Of a stretch of DNA of 64,000 nucleotides, positions 1 to 8,589 are shown piece by piece (positions within the stretch are counted from its first letter, which is position 1; each line of letters opens with the position of its first letter). The translations under genes were made by a program, and so were the position numbers. The DNA is from Basidiobolus meristosporus CBS 931.73 (lineage: Eukaryota; Basidiobolomycota; Basidiobolomycetes; Basidiobolales; Basidiobolaceae): positions 59,798-123,797 of the forward strand of contig MCFE01000220.1 in the NCBI GenBank assembly GCA_002104905.1, read 5' to 3'. The notes under the pieces were generated by a model. It saw only the letters and a program-made list of their open reading frames with translations. It searched no databases and was not told the DNA's origin.

Positions 1-1117
1 GGAAACCGGTGATTTTACCATCGAGGCTGGTGCGCTCATGCTGGCCGACAATGGTATCTGCGCCATCGACGAGTTCGACAAGATGGACGTTGCCGACCAG
101 GTAGCTATCCACGAAGCCATGGAACAGCAAACCATTTCCATCGCCAAAGCGGGCATCCACGCCACCCTTAACGCGCGGGCGTCCATTCTGGCCGCTGCCA
201 ACCCGGTCGCCGGTCGATATGACAAGAAGATGACCCTTCGACAGAACATCAACATGTCCCCGCCCATTATGTCCCGTTTCGATCTGTTCTTCGTGATCCT
301 GGATGAATGCAACGAGACCACCGATTACAATCTTGCCCGGCATATCGTCAACGTGCACCGGTTCAAGGACGAGGCGTTGGAGCCGGAGTTCTCGACCGCA
401 CAGCTCCAAAGATACATCCGTTTCGCCCGCACCTTGAAGCCTAAGCTGACCCACGAGTCATCCAAACTGTTGTGGCAGAAGTATTGCGACCTTCGTTTGG
501 CTGACGCGAGCGGGCTCAGCAATAACTCGTACCGCATCACCGTCAGACAGCTCGAGAGCATGATCCGTTTGTCCGAGGCCTTGGCCAGAGTCCACTGTGA
601 CGAGGAGATCGGTACGAAGTACGTAAGAGAGGCGCATCGTCTGCTGCGTCAATCGATCATTCACGTTGAAACGGACGACACCGTGCTCGAGGATGAATCC
701 GAGGAGCAGGAGAAGCCCATCTCCTCCATGGACATGATGGAGGAGAGCGAGGAGATGTCCGCCGACCGTACCGACGACTCTTCCCAGATCCCCGAGAAGA
801 AGAAGATCGCCATCTCTCGTGACCATTTCAACGCCATCCGCAACATGCTTGTCCTTAAGTTGCGCCAGGTGGAGAATGATGACAACGACACCCCCATGAC
901 CAGAGGTCAGCTGATACAATGGTATCTTGAGCAGAAGGAAGACGAGATCGCGACCGAGGCGGAATTGGTCGCCGAGCAGAAGCTGGTCCACCAGGTGATC
1001 AAGAGTCTCATCACCAAGGAGAACGTGTTACTGGAAATCAAACCACCCAACTGGGTCGAGGGACAATCCTCGGAGAACGTCTACATCAGTGTTCATCCCA
1101 ACTTCGTTCTCTTCTAA
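1..1117 (+). CDS. MCM6: MCM6 replicative helicase subunit, C-terminal part (5' end outside window)
   Basis: Subunit of the nuclear MCM2-7 helicase that unwinds DNA at replication forks. The open frame is already running at base 2 and ends with TAA at 1115-1117; the 359 residues from the first visible ATG (38) are not the real start. Seen in order: the Walker B stretch (CAIDEFDKMD), the sensor-1 region (AAANP), the arginine finger (MSRFD), the AAA+ lid with ITVRQLESMIRLSEA, an acidic linker rich in Glu/Met, and a C-terminal winged-helix-like tail ending NFVLF. The Walker A loop lies upstream of the window. MCM6 rather than another MCM is inferred from EAMEQQTISIAKAG, DECNE and RLLRQSIIHVE, which match MCM6 orthologues. 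There are no introns in the visible part. It converges on the NUP98-like gene with a 163-bp gap. Confidence 0.95.
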   Translation, partial: ETGDFTIEAGALMLADNGICAIDEFDKMDVADQVAIHEAMEQQTISIAKAGIHATLNARASILAAANPVAGRYDKKMTLRQNINMSPPIMSRFDLFFVILDECNETTDYNLARHIVNVHRFKDEALEPEFSTAQLQRYIRFARTLKPKLTHESSKLLWQKYCDLRLADASGLSNNSYRITVRQLESMIRLSEALARVHCDEEIGTKYVREAHRLLRQSIIHVETDDTVLEDESEEQEKPISSMDMMEESEEMSADRTDDSSQIPEKKKIAISRDHFNAIRNMLVLKLRQVENDDNDTPMTRGQLIQWYLEQKEDEIATEAELVAEQKLVHQVIKSLITKENVLLEIKPPNWVEGQSSENVYISVHPNFVLF

Positions 1118-1239
1118 ATCCCCCCGCCTCCTCGACCACTATCGCTTTCCCTGATACATAGATGACTAGCGAACCCCTCCCCCCATTTATTTTCGGAATC
1201 ATCCGTGTTGGTTTACATTTCTCTTGTGTATATATTTCA

Positions 1240-1245
1240 AATAAA
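1240..1245 (+). terminator. Candidate polyadenylation signal of MCM6
   Basis: AATAAA lies 122 bp after the MCM6 stop, in the short AT-richer gap between the two convergent genes. No other typical + strand signal is nearer. Which site is used is inferred. Confidence 0.45.
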
Positions 1246-1280
1246 TCGTAGCTCAACCGAAACCTAACCTAGCGCTCACC

Positions 1281-3456
1281 TCAGAAACCACTTACCATGA
1301 ACGTCCATGCACCGGTCTCGTAGTGGTAATCCAAGAACCTCGTCCCCGCCATCGCCTGCAATCTCCTGACGTGACGCCGCACCTTGGCATGCCCTACCTC
1401 TCGGATGGGCATCCCGGTTGCCTGATCGGTGGGCCAGCATCGATTGATGGTGATGATGGCCGAGGTGTTGAGTCCCTTACCGGGAGGTGGCTTGCATTCT
1501 TCCTCGGGAAAGATTGTGCAGACCCTGCTCTCAAAACTCACCACCTCCCCGGGGATACTCGCCACCGACGAAAGCCCTGACAAATCGACCGTTTCCAAGA
1601 ATCGTACCTTACCGTATCCCGTACGCCCCACTTCCAACCCCTCCACTCTCTTCAGCTGCGCCGGGGTCATGGTTTTAAGAATGGCCAGTGGTGGCGACAT
1701 CCAATACTCACCTTCCGCCTCCCGCTTGGCCACATCGCTCCCATCCTCGGTAAGTAAATCAGGCGTCGCCGTGGAGACGGGGGATGGATGGGCTGCTGGG
1801 GTGCGCATCGGCCTGCCAGGACCACCAACAGGTGGGCCAGATCCCAGAATCGCACCCCTCCCCTCACTCGAGTCGTCTGCGGAGTTTTCACTTGAAATAG
1901 CGCTCGGCATATCGATGTCAACGCCGGACGAAGGGTCATTCAGCTTCGAGGCGATTTCGCCTGTCTGAATGTCGGTGGAGCCCACCATCCCAGATGTAGG
2001 AACCACGGTGGACGGGCTAAGGGGAGACTGCGACTTGTAGTGACGGAGTTTGATACGGGTCCTGTCACGTGGCGTGATCCCTCTAGATGGTGATGCAGTG
2101 GGAACCCGCTTATCTGACCCCCATTTCACTTTCGGTTCAGCGCCGCTCCCTGAGGGGCCCTCGCTAGGCGGGGTCGGATTTCTTGCCGCGGGTCCGTTCA
2201 AAGAAACATCGGAGAAAAGCGGATTATTTCCGTATGGATACCTATCAATGGCTGCCTGTAGAACGGGTTGCTCTTTGCTGGCAACAGGTTCCGGCGGGCT
2301 AGTAGACTGGCTCACATTGGCGGGGTGATCATTCGGAATATTCGCGTTGGCTTGCGGAGTGTATCCGGCGATCGGGGTGGTGGTGTTGGTGATAGGATCG
2401 TAGGTGATCGGAATATCGCTAAACAAGTAAGGTCTGCGCGTATGTGAAGAGTTACCTCCTGGGTTAGACGAAGGTGCGGGCCGCTGTTGCTGGAATGGGC
2501 TAGGGTTGACGAGGTATGTGGGGTTGGCTGTTGAAAGAAGTGAGCTAACAGTCGATAGAATCCCAAACAATCCTTGATTTACCTGACGAGACGGTGGATG
2601 CGTCTGCCATAACCCGAGAAGGGTTGCTGCGCTCGGGGGAAATGTTTGCGACTGAGACCACTGCACTGAACGGGTTATACCCTTCAGGTCGGTGCTGTTG
2701 AGGTCTCCTGCCTTGTTGGTAATCCTGTAGTCGCAGCTCCTCGAACGAGTGCCTCTCGTAAAATGGCATGGCGCTGATGCTTTGGAACCAGGTGTTCCTC
2801 CTTGGCTCAAAGTTGGTCGCCTCGGTTACCATCCTCGGGGCGAACGAGGGGGTAGATGTTCCTTTGGGCCCCCCGTTGAACGTATTCGCGTTACTCAAGA
2901 CTACGTTTCGACCGAAGAGGCCGCCAGGGTTGGCTGACGAGCTCCAGGTAGCAGTCTGGCTTGAGCCTAGATTTGAAAGGTTAATTAACACTTGGGCTAG
3001 CACGCATACGCCGCGACACACGTCCACTTCACTCTCGTATCGCCAAGGCCGAGCTATCTGCAAGTCAACCGGTATAAGCTGCATAGGGCTCGTTCACAAA
3101 GGACTGGCTGCTTACTTGAGTTGAAACATCCTGTTGGCACAGGTGGGATGGTTTGGTTGGCGAAGGCCGAGGATGGGTCTCGTGAGTTCCCTGTCCGGTA
3201 AACAAGCAAAAGAGCAGTTAGTGCACAAGGTGGTAAACCTGGCCAGAAGCTGTTCAACCACTTACCAAAGCAAGATTGCTCGAACGGCTTACCGAAAATA
3301 GAGGAGGGAGCGCTCGAAAACCTAGCGCCTCCGTTCTCCTGCGCTACATACCAGAATGGTTAGTGGGTGACGCGAGGTGCAAAAAGGCCGGAAAGACTCC
3401 CGAAACTAACCTCTACCGAACGCGGAAAAACTACCGGTGGTGGAGTTGCCGAACAT
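1281..3456 (-). CDS. NUP98/NUP116-type FG nucleoporin with GLEBS motif and C-terminal autoproteolytic-type domain, spliced
   Basis: Nuclear pore FG protein. I read five exons on -: 3456-3411, 3343-3266, 3190-3116, 2966-about 2662, and about 2582-1281, giving about 601 residues. Introns 1 and 2 have GTTAGT/GTAAGT donors, CTAAC branch sites and TAG/CAG acceptors. The last junction is uncertain: in-phase donors at 2661, 2658 or 2652 all join to the CAG at 2583. The start MFGNSTTG is typical of the family. FG motifs are few (MFG, AFG, IFG, CFG and two GLFG). The GLEBS segment (ISAMPFYERHSFEELRLQDY), which binds Gle2/Rae1, is clear. The last 150 residues match the NUP98 domain: EYWMSP, GRTGYG, PPPGKGLN, WPTD, and ETGAWTFMVSGF followed directly by the stop. 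The stop falls where the self-cleaving Phe-Ser bond would sit, so no NUP96 part follows. A GTAAGT spans codons of the last four residues; I read it as coding because it fits the family end. Confidence 0.85.
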
Positions 3457-3724
3457 TCTGGTGGGTTTAGTTGTATATGTGTCAACACTGGTGCTGGTAG
3501 AAGGGATATGGTGACTGTTCTTTGTGTTGTCTGGAATGCAGTGACCACTATCCCACAGTGACTTTTTATAGTACCCAACTTATTTGAAGTGCTCCTGATG
3601 GTGGATCATATTTGTATTAGATGATTGATCCATTTATTGGGCTAGGTCGATCGATTTCCGCAGTCATAGATTGGCCAGTGCAATTAATAATGCAGGGTGA
3701 TGTGGCCTCATTGTCTACTCGTTA
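3457..3724. other. 5' flank of the NUP98-like gene and boundary with the repeat block
   Basis: Upstream of the proposed NUP98 ATG. Base composition changes near 3,560, from GC-rich genic DNA to AT-rich repeat DNA. I see no open frame of note and no confident core promoter motif. Confidence 0.4.
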
Positions 3725-4088
3725 TTACAATCACCTCCAATATCTTTGGAAACTCTCACAACAAGCTACAGGCCCCAAACAGGCCATATCTGCAATGTCT
3801 GTCATAGATATTCCTGGAACCTTCCCCTCTGCCAAAAAGCTGGATAGACCCAACTATCAGACCTGCAAGGTGAAGATGAAGTTGATGTCACCAGAATGAG
3901 GTATTTGAGATATTCTCATGGAAGCAGAAAACCCTCCTAGAGATGTAAGAGAAGAAGCTTAAAGGGATCAAACAAAGGAACAAAGTGCTTCTAACTCCAT
4001 AAACTGAATATCAAAGACAAACAGCTAATTCATTGTTAAGCTTGAATACCAAAGAATGCTCAGAAGGGATTAGGAGACACCATCTAAT
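3725..4088 (+). pseudogene. Older copia A relative: LTR end and gag start, decayed
   Basis: Bases 3725-3765 resemble the last 40 bp of LTR-A, followed by a tRNA-binding-like stretch and a gag start (MSVIDIPGTFPSAKKLDRPNY) parallel to the copia A gag at 4467. Frame breaks begin after residue 30 or so. The younger copia A inserted into this fragment at 4089. Confidence 0.65.
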
Positions 4089-4435
4089 TGTTGAAAAATT
4101 TGTATTTCCACCTAAATATTCACCTAACTTAGTCACTTAGATCATTACCTTCATATCCTAGAGAATACTGACCAAGTTCCTTGTTGGGATTTACTTGGAA
4201 TATTTTCACCAAAATACCAGGTACCAGAACATGAAAATTCTCAAAGTTGTCCAAACAGCCCTACGCTTTGCACACATGTTCTTGGGACCTTCCTTAACCT
4301 ATTCTATGTGTTTGTTATGCCAAGACCATGTAAAAGTATAAATACTACTTTTACATTCAATAAATCATTAAGTGAAAACCACATAATCTACTTGTCCTCC
4401 CAATCACTTCCAATATCTCCAAGACTCTTACAGCA
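4089..4435 (+). repeat. LTR-A, 5' LTR of copia A
   Basis: Starts TGTTGAAAAATT and ends CTTACAGCA directly before the primer binding site. It matches the solo LTR-A copies at 7174, 9167 and 22230. It contains a TATA-like tataaatac and an AATAAA (about 4360). The flanking CTAAT is not found again downstream, so the 3' end of this element is lost or displaced. Confidence 0.85.
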
Positions 4436-4447
4436 GGTTATGAGCCC
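4436..4447 (+). promoter_or_regulatory. Primer binding site, copia A (initiator Met tRNA anticodon arm)
   Basis: GGTTATGAGCCC sits right after the LTR. It is complementary to the anticodon stem-loop of initiator tRNA-Met (GGGCTCATAACC). Drosophila copia and yeast Ty5 are known to prime from the half-molecule of this tRNA. The same string follows the 5' LTR of copia B1. Confidence 0.75.
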
Positions 4448-4466
4448 CAAGCTGTCACTCTCTGCA

Positions 4467-6152
4467 ATGTCTACTACTGCTATTACTGGAATTTTTCCCT
4501 CTGCTGAAATGTTGGATGGATCTAACTACCAAGTGTGGAAGGTGAAGATGAAGATGCTACTACAAGAAAGAGGCCTTTGGGATATTGTCATGGGAGAAGA
4601 ATGCCCTCCTAAAAATGTGGGAGAGGAAGCCTTAAAGTACCAGAAGAAAGAAAAAAGGGCCTTTAACTGCATTTGCCTTAATGTTAAGGACAAATTGCTA
4701 ATTCAATGCTCAAGAGCAAAAATGGCAAAGAATGCCTGGAAGGCATTAGAAGACACCTACCAGTCATGTTCAGCTGCTAAGAAAATGTATCTGAGACAAA
4801 AATTCTTTACTACCAAGATGCTGCCAGGAGAAGAATTGAAAAATCTAATTAACAGAATTACCCTGCTGGTAGATGAGATGGAATCTGTGGGCATACCAAC
4901 TACTGATGAGGATGTGATAGTTACCGTCCTGAATAGCCTGACAGACAGGTTTCAGGGCCTTGTATCAGCCCTAGAGTCCAGAACTGAAGATTTGACCTTA
5001 AATTACATATATGGAAGGCTCCTGGAAGAAGAATTAAGAAAATCAAGCACCAATAAGAAGGAAGAAGAAAATGCTTTAATAAGCAATGATAACCAACAAA
5101 GGAGGTACCCAAGACCCTACAAAGGCAACAGCAACCTGTTTTGCAACTACTGCAAATGGAAAGGACACACATCAGACCGGTGCCTCAAAAAGAAAGATAA
5201 TCAGCAAAAGAAGCCTGAATATGGAAATGCTGCAACAACTAAAGATAGACTATTCATATCTGCACTAAATATGACCACAAACAAGGATTCTCAGATGTGG
5301 TATATTGACTCTGGAGCTTCTCAACACTTTACACACCAAAAAGAACTTTTTACCTAATATCAAGAAATTCCAATTAAGAAGGTTTTCATGGGTGACAATA
5401 GAACACTTGATTCAGTGGGAGAAGGAACTATCCAAGTAAACCTTAGGAGCAGTGAAGGAAGCCATACACCCACCTTTAAAGAAGTACTCTATGTACCAGA
5501 AATAGTCAAGAACCTACTATCTGTAAGCAAGGCCACTGCAGAAGAACTCAGTTTCAGCTTTGACAATTCTGGATGCAAGATCACTGATCAAAATGGTGCC
5601 CAAATTGCTTTGGATATCAGAGATCAGAACCTATACAAGTTGACTTATATTCCATCATATCTGGAAGCCAACATAAGTAACTTAAATGAAGGAACACCAA
5701 TGCTTTGGCACAGGAGATTTGGGCACATCAATTTTGATTATTTGCGCAAAATGATCAAAGATCAGCTAATTTCTGGAGTAAAAATTGATCCCCCAGCTAA
5801 TTTGGAGCACTGTGAAGCCTGCATATATGGGAAACAAGCCAGACAACTGTTCAAGAGCTCTGCGTTAATCAAAACTAAGAAAAAATTAGATCTAATTCAC
5901 TCAGATCTGTGTGGATCTATGCAAAATTTATCCTTAGGCGGGATGAAGTATTTAATCACTTTTATTGAAGATTATACAAGATACACATGGGTCTTCTTCA
6001 TGGAGAGAAAGGAAGAAGCTCTGTCTAAGTTCAGGGAGCTTAAAGCCATGGTGGAGAGAGAAACTGGTGAAAAAATCCAGAAAATACACTCTCACAATGA
6101 TGGGGAATATACCTCAAATCTCTTCATCCACTTCTGCAAAATCATGGGATAA
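4467..6152 (+). pseudogene. Copia A gag-protease-integrase, interrupted by stops
   Basis: Ty1/copia polyprotein, 5' half. The ATG at 4467 was chosen by comparison with the older copy at 3725. Seen in order: gag helical region (YQVWKVKMKMLLQERGLWDI), zinc knuckle CNYCKWKGHTSDRC (CX2CX4HX4C), protease site WYIDSGASQHF, a pre-integrase region (MLWHRRFGHINFDYL, CEACIYGKQAR) and integrase (LIHSDLCG). An in-frame TAA at 5355-5357 splits the frame; the next stop is at 6150-6152. The second catalytic Asp of integrase is changed (SHNDGEY where SDNGGEY is usual). The element is dead. Confidence 0.85.
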
Positions 6153-6960
6153 AGCAAGACACTACTGTATCATACTCTCACAGCAAGATGATGTAGCAGA
6201 ATATGCAAGTAGTTAAATGACTGATATGGCAAGATATATGACACATGATCAAATAATATCCTATGACTTTTGGGTGTAAGCAGTTGCCACTGCTGTATAC
6301 CTTGAAAATAGTAGTTATAACAAAATACTTGGCAATTCTACTCCAATTGAAGCATAGTAAGGATATAGACCAAGCACAGATCATCTAAAAGAGCTTGGGT
6401 ATACAGCATATGCTAGGAAACTGCCCAGGAATAGGTGAAATTTTCAGTCAAAAATTCAAAACTCTGACAATCAGGATTGCATCAGAGTAAAGCAGTGAAT
6501 ATTTTCTCACTCTGAAAAGCTCTACAACCATGGTGCAGCCTAAATCAGTACTTAAGAATATCCTAGTAGTGAGCATTCCAGTATCACCAACCAGGTTATA
6601 CTGGAAAGAAATAGCAAGATACTAAATTAATGACAGTATGACTTAGCCAATCCCTATTCAGTCCATCTTGATGGGCCCCAGACTGTAAAAGAGGCCCTAA
6701 ATAGTCCTCAGACAAAGTCTTGGAGATCTGCCATGACTGAGGAGTATCTGGCCCTAATGGAAATCAAACCTGGGACTTGATCAAATTACCAGTCAACCAA
6801 AAATTAATTTGATGCAGATTGGTCTTCAAGACAAATTACAATGCTGATTAAACAGATAAGAGATACATAGCAACACTTGTGGCCAATGGATACTTGCAAA
6901 CAAAAATACCTGCCTATAGTAAGACCTTTGCACTGGTACCTAATGTCATGAACACATGAC
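6153..6960 (+). pseudogene. Copia A integrase end and start of reverse transcriptase, heavily decayed
   Basis: Broken reading frames keep recognisable copia words: VATAVYLEN, then WDLIKLPVNQK, ATLVANGYLQTK, KTFALVPN, which parallel the start of the reverse transcriptase of copia B1 (WELVDLPNGRK, ARLVAKGYSQ). Many stops. There is no CpG at all in 6481-6960. Confidence 0.7.
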
Positions 6961-7173
6961 ATCCTTGATCTAATATGATTCAGCCATGAAGTTGGTGAAG
7001 AAATCCCAGTTCCTTCCAAAAAATTCTACTACATTCTAGCAACTTCTGGAAAGCTCCAAGTCAATATTACAAAATGGAAAAATCAATGGAAGCTTCCCTT
7101 TGGAGTTTAAATAGCTCAATACCATATATGGTAGGTGCATGTCACATGAACTAGTCACATGACCAGATGACTC
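6961..7173. other. Unassigned sequence, left of a solo LTR
   Basis: Together with 7522-7800 this separates two parts of the copia A reverse transcriptase. I do not recognise its content; it may be a further decayed insertion. Confidence 0.35.
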
Positions 7174-7521
7174 TGTTGTAAGAGTCTTGGAGATATTTGA
7201 AGTGATATGGGAGGACAAGTAGATTATGTGGTTTTCACTTGATGATTTACTGAATGTAAAGTAGTATTTATACTTTTACATGGTCTTGGCATAACAAGCA
7301 TGTAGAATAGGTCAAGAAAGGTCCCAAGAACATGTGTACAAAGTTTGGGGCTGTTTGGACAACTTTGAGAATTTTCATGTTCTGAGTACCTGATATTTTG
7401 GTGAAAATATTCCAAGTAAACCCAACAAGGAATTTGGTCAGTAGTCTCTAGGATATGAAGGTAATGATCTAAGTGACCAAGTTAGGTGAATATTTAGGTG
7501 GAATTACAAACTTTTACAACA
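7174..7521 (-). repeat. Solo LTR-A, 348 bp, with 5-bp target duplication GACTC
   Basis: Reverse orientation, TGTTGTAAGAG at the left end and TTTTACAACA at the right. GACTC occurs at 7169-7173 and 7522-7526. It aligns over its whole length with the LTR at 4089. Confidence 0.92.
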
Positions 7522-7800
7522 GACTCTTGGCATATCTACGTGTGATGTTCTAGTCTGTTCTTTAATATATTTATACCTTAGCACACTTACTGTGCCTCAC
7601 CCCATAGCCCCATTAGTATTTGCCAATATCTCTTGGCATCCATAATGCCAAAAAGTATATATAGTGCTATCCCCCCTTATTTATTCCTCAGTCTGATAAA
7701 CACAGATCTTGAATATACAGCCTTGACTTGAAAATCCATCTTGCCTAGCTCTACTCTCCTGCCTTGTGTCTATTCTCAAGAGCTAGGTTTAATCACATCA
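7522..7800. other. LTR-like unassigned segment
   Basis: Bounded by TGTGATG (7541) and AATCACATCA (7791-7800), which are near inverted complements, and it has a TATA-like tatatata. No matching target duplication was found, so an old LTR is only a guess. Copia coding sequence resumes at 7801. Confidence 0.35.
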
Positions 7801-8585
7801 GATTTATATTGGCTATTGCAACCAAGTATTAGCTCTTTATATACCAAATGGTTGTCAAAGCTGCATTTTTGAATGAGGAGCTTAATAAGAACATGTATGA
7901 GAACTAGTCTGATGGATTTGCAAACCAAGACAACCCCTATTTGGTCAGCAGGCTCCATATTCACTATCTGTACTCCAACAGTCACCAAGAGCCTGGAATT
8001 GTGTAGATTCTTATTAGAAATCTTTGAGTTTCCAAAGGGGCACCCCTACTACAGCATATTCTATAAGCCAGATAGAATAGATCCAGCTCTATCAGCTCTA
8101 CATGCTGATGAACTTTTTATAGCTGCCAATAATCTTGACACATTGGAAGATACTAGATCCAGCCTATCTAAGGAGTTCAAGATGTCAGATCTAGAAGATC
8201 TCAGTTACTTATTAGGAATATAGTTCTTCATAGATTGAAGTACCCAGACTATAACCCTAAGCCAACTCAGGTATATTCAATATATGTTAAAGAAGTATCA
8301 AATGGAAAACTTTACACCTACAGCTACCCAAATAGAGACACCTTAAATTGGTCAAAACACAATTGGATTAAGAGAGCTTAGTGCCATCTGAAGACTCTGA
8401 CTATCCTTATCAATTTAAGGTTGGTGGTCTGATGTATATCATGCTTGGAACATGTCCCATATCTGATACCTGATGGGGCTTGTCAGCCTGCATAATCAGA
8501 ACTATGGATCTAAACATATTGCAGCAGTTAAGTAGATTTCAGATATCAACACAGAACTGCTGATATCTGCTTAAGGTACCCCTAG
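7801..8585 (+). pseudogene. Copia A reverse transcriptase end and RNase H start, decayed
   Basis: Continues the reverse transcriptase: QMVVKAAFLNEELN, then DPALSALHADELFIAANN in place of the usual ALYVDDLIIAAN (the YVDD site reads HADE), then FKMSDLEDLSYLLGI, RYIQYMLKKYQMEN and IAAVK. The longest open piece is 7873-8223. The RNase H domain is cut at about 8585, where TnX-1 begins, and probably resumes at 14,450. Confidence 0.75.
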
Positions 8586-8589
8586 TGGA

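Noticed and set aside
458-991. 177-codon open frame on - opposite MCM6
   Set aside because: Antisense shadow of a highly conserved coding sequence; low-complexity Leu/Val composition and no domain.
1323-2328. Several + strand frames over the NUP98-like gene
   Set aside because: Antisense shadows; the - strand carries the NUP98 domain, GLEBS motif and splice signals.
2967-3115. Open - strand stretch with RPWRYESEVDVCRG
   Set aside because: Open by chance. It sits between a GTAAGC donor and a TAG acceptor that join FG-type exons in phase, so I treat it as intron, though an extra short exon is not excluded.
7541-7800. Possible solo LTR (TGTGATG...AATCACATCA)
   Set aside because: Ends are only partly inverted and the flanks show no duplication; left as unassigned.
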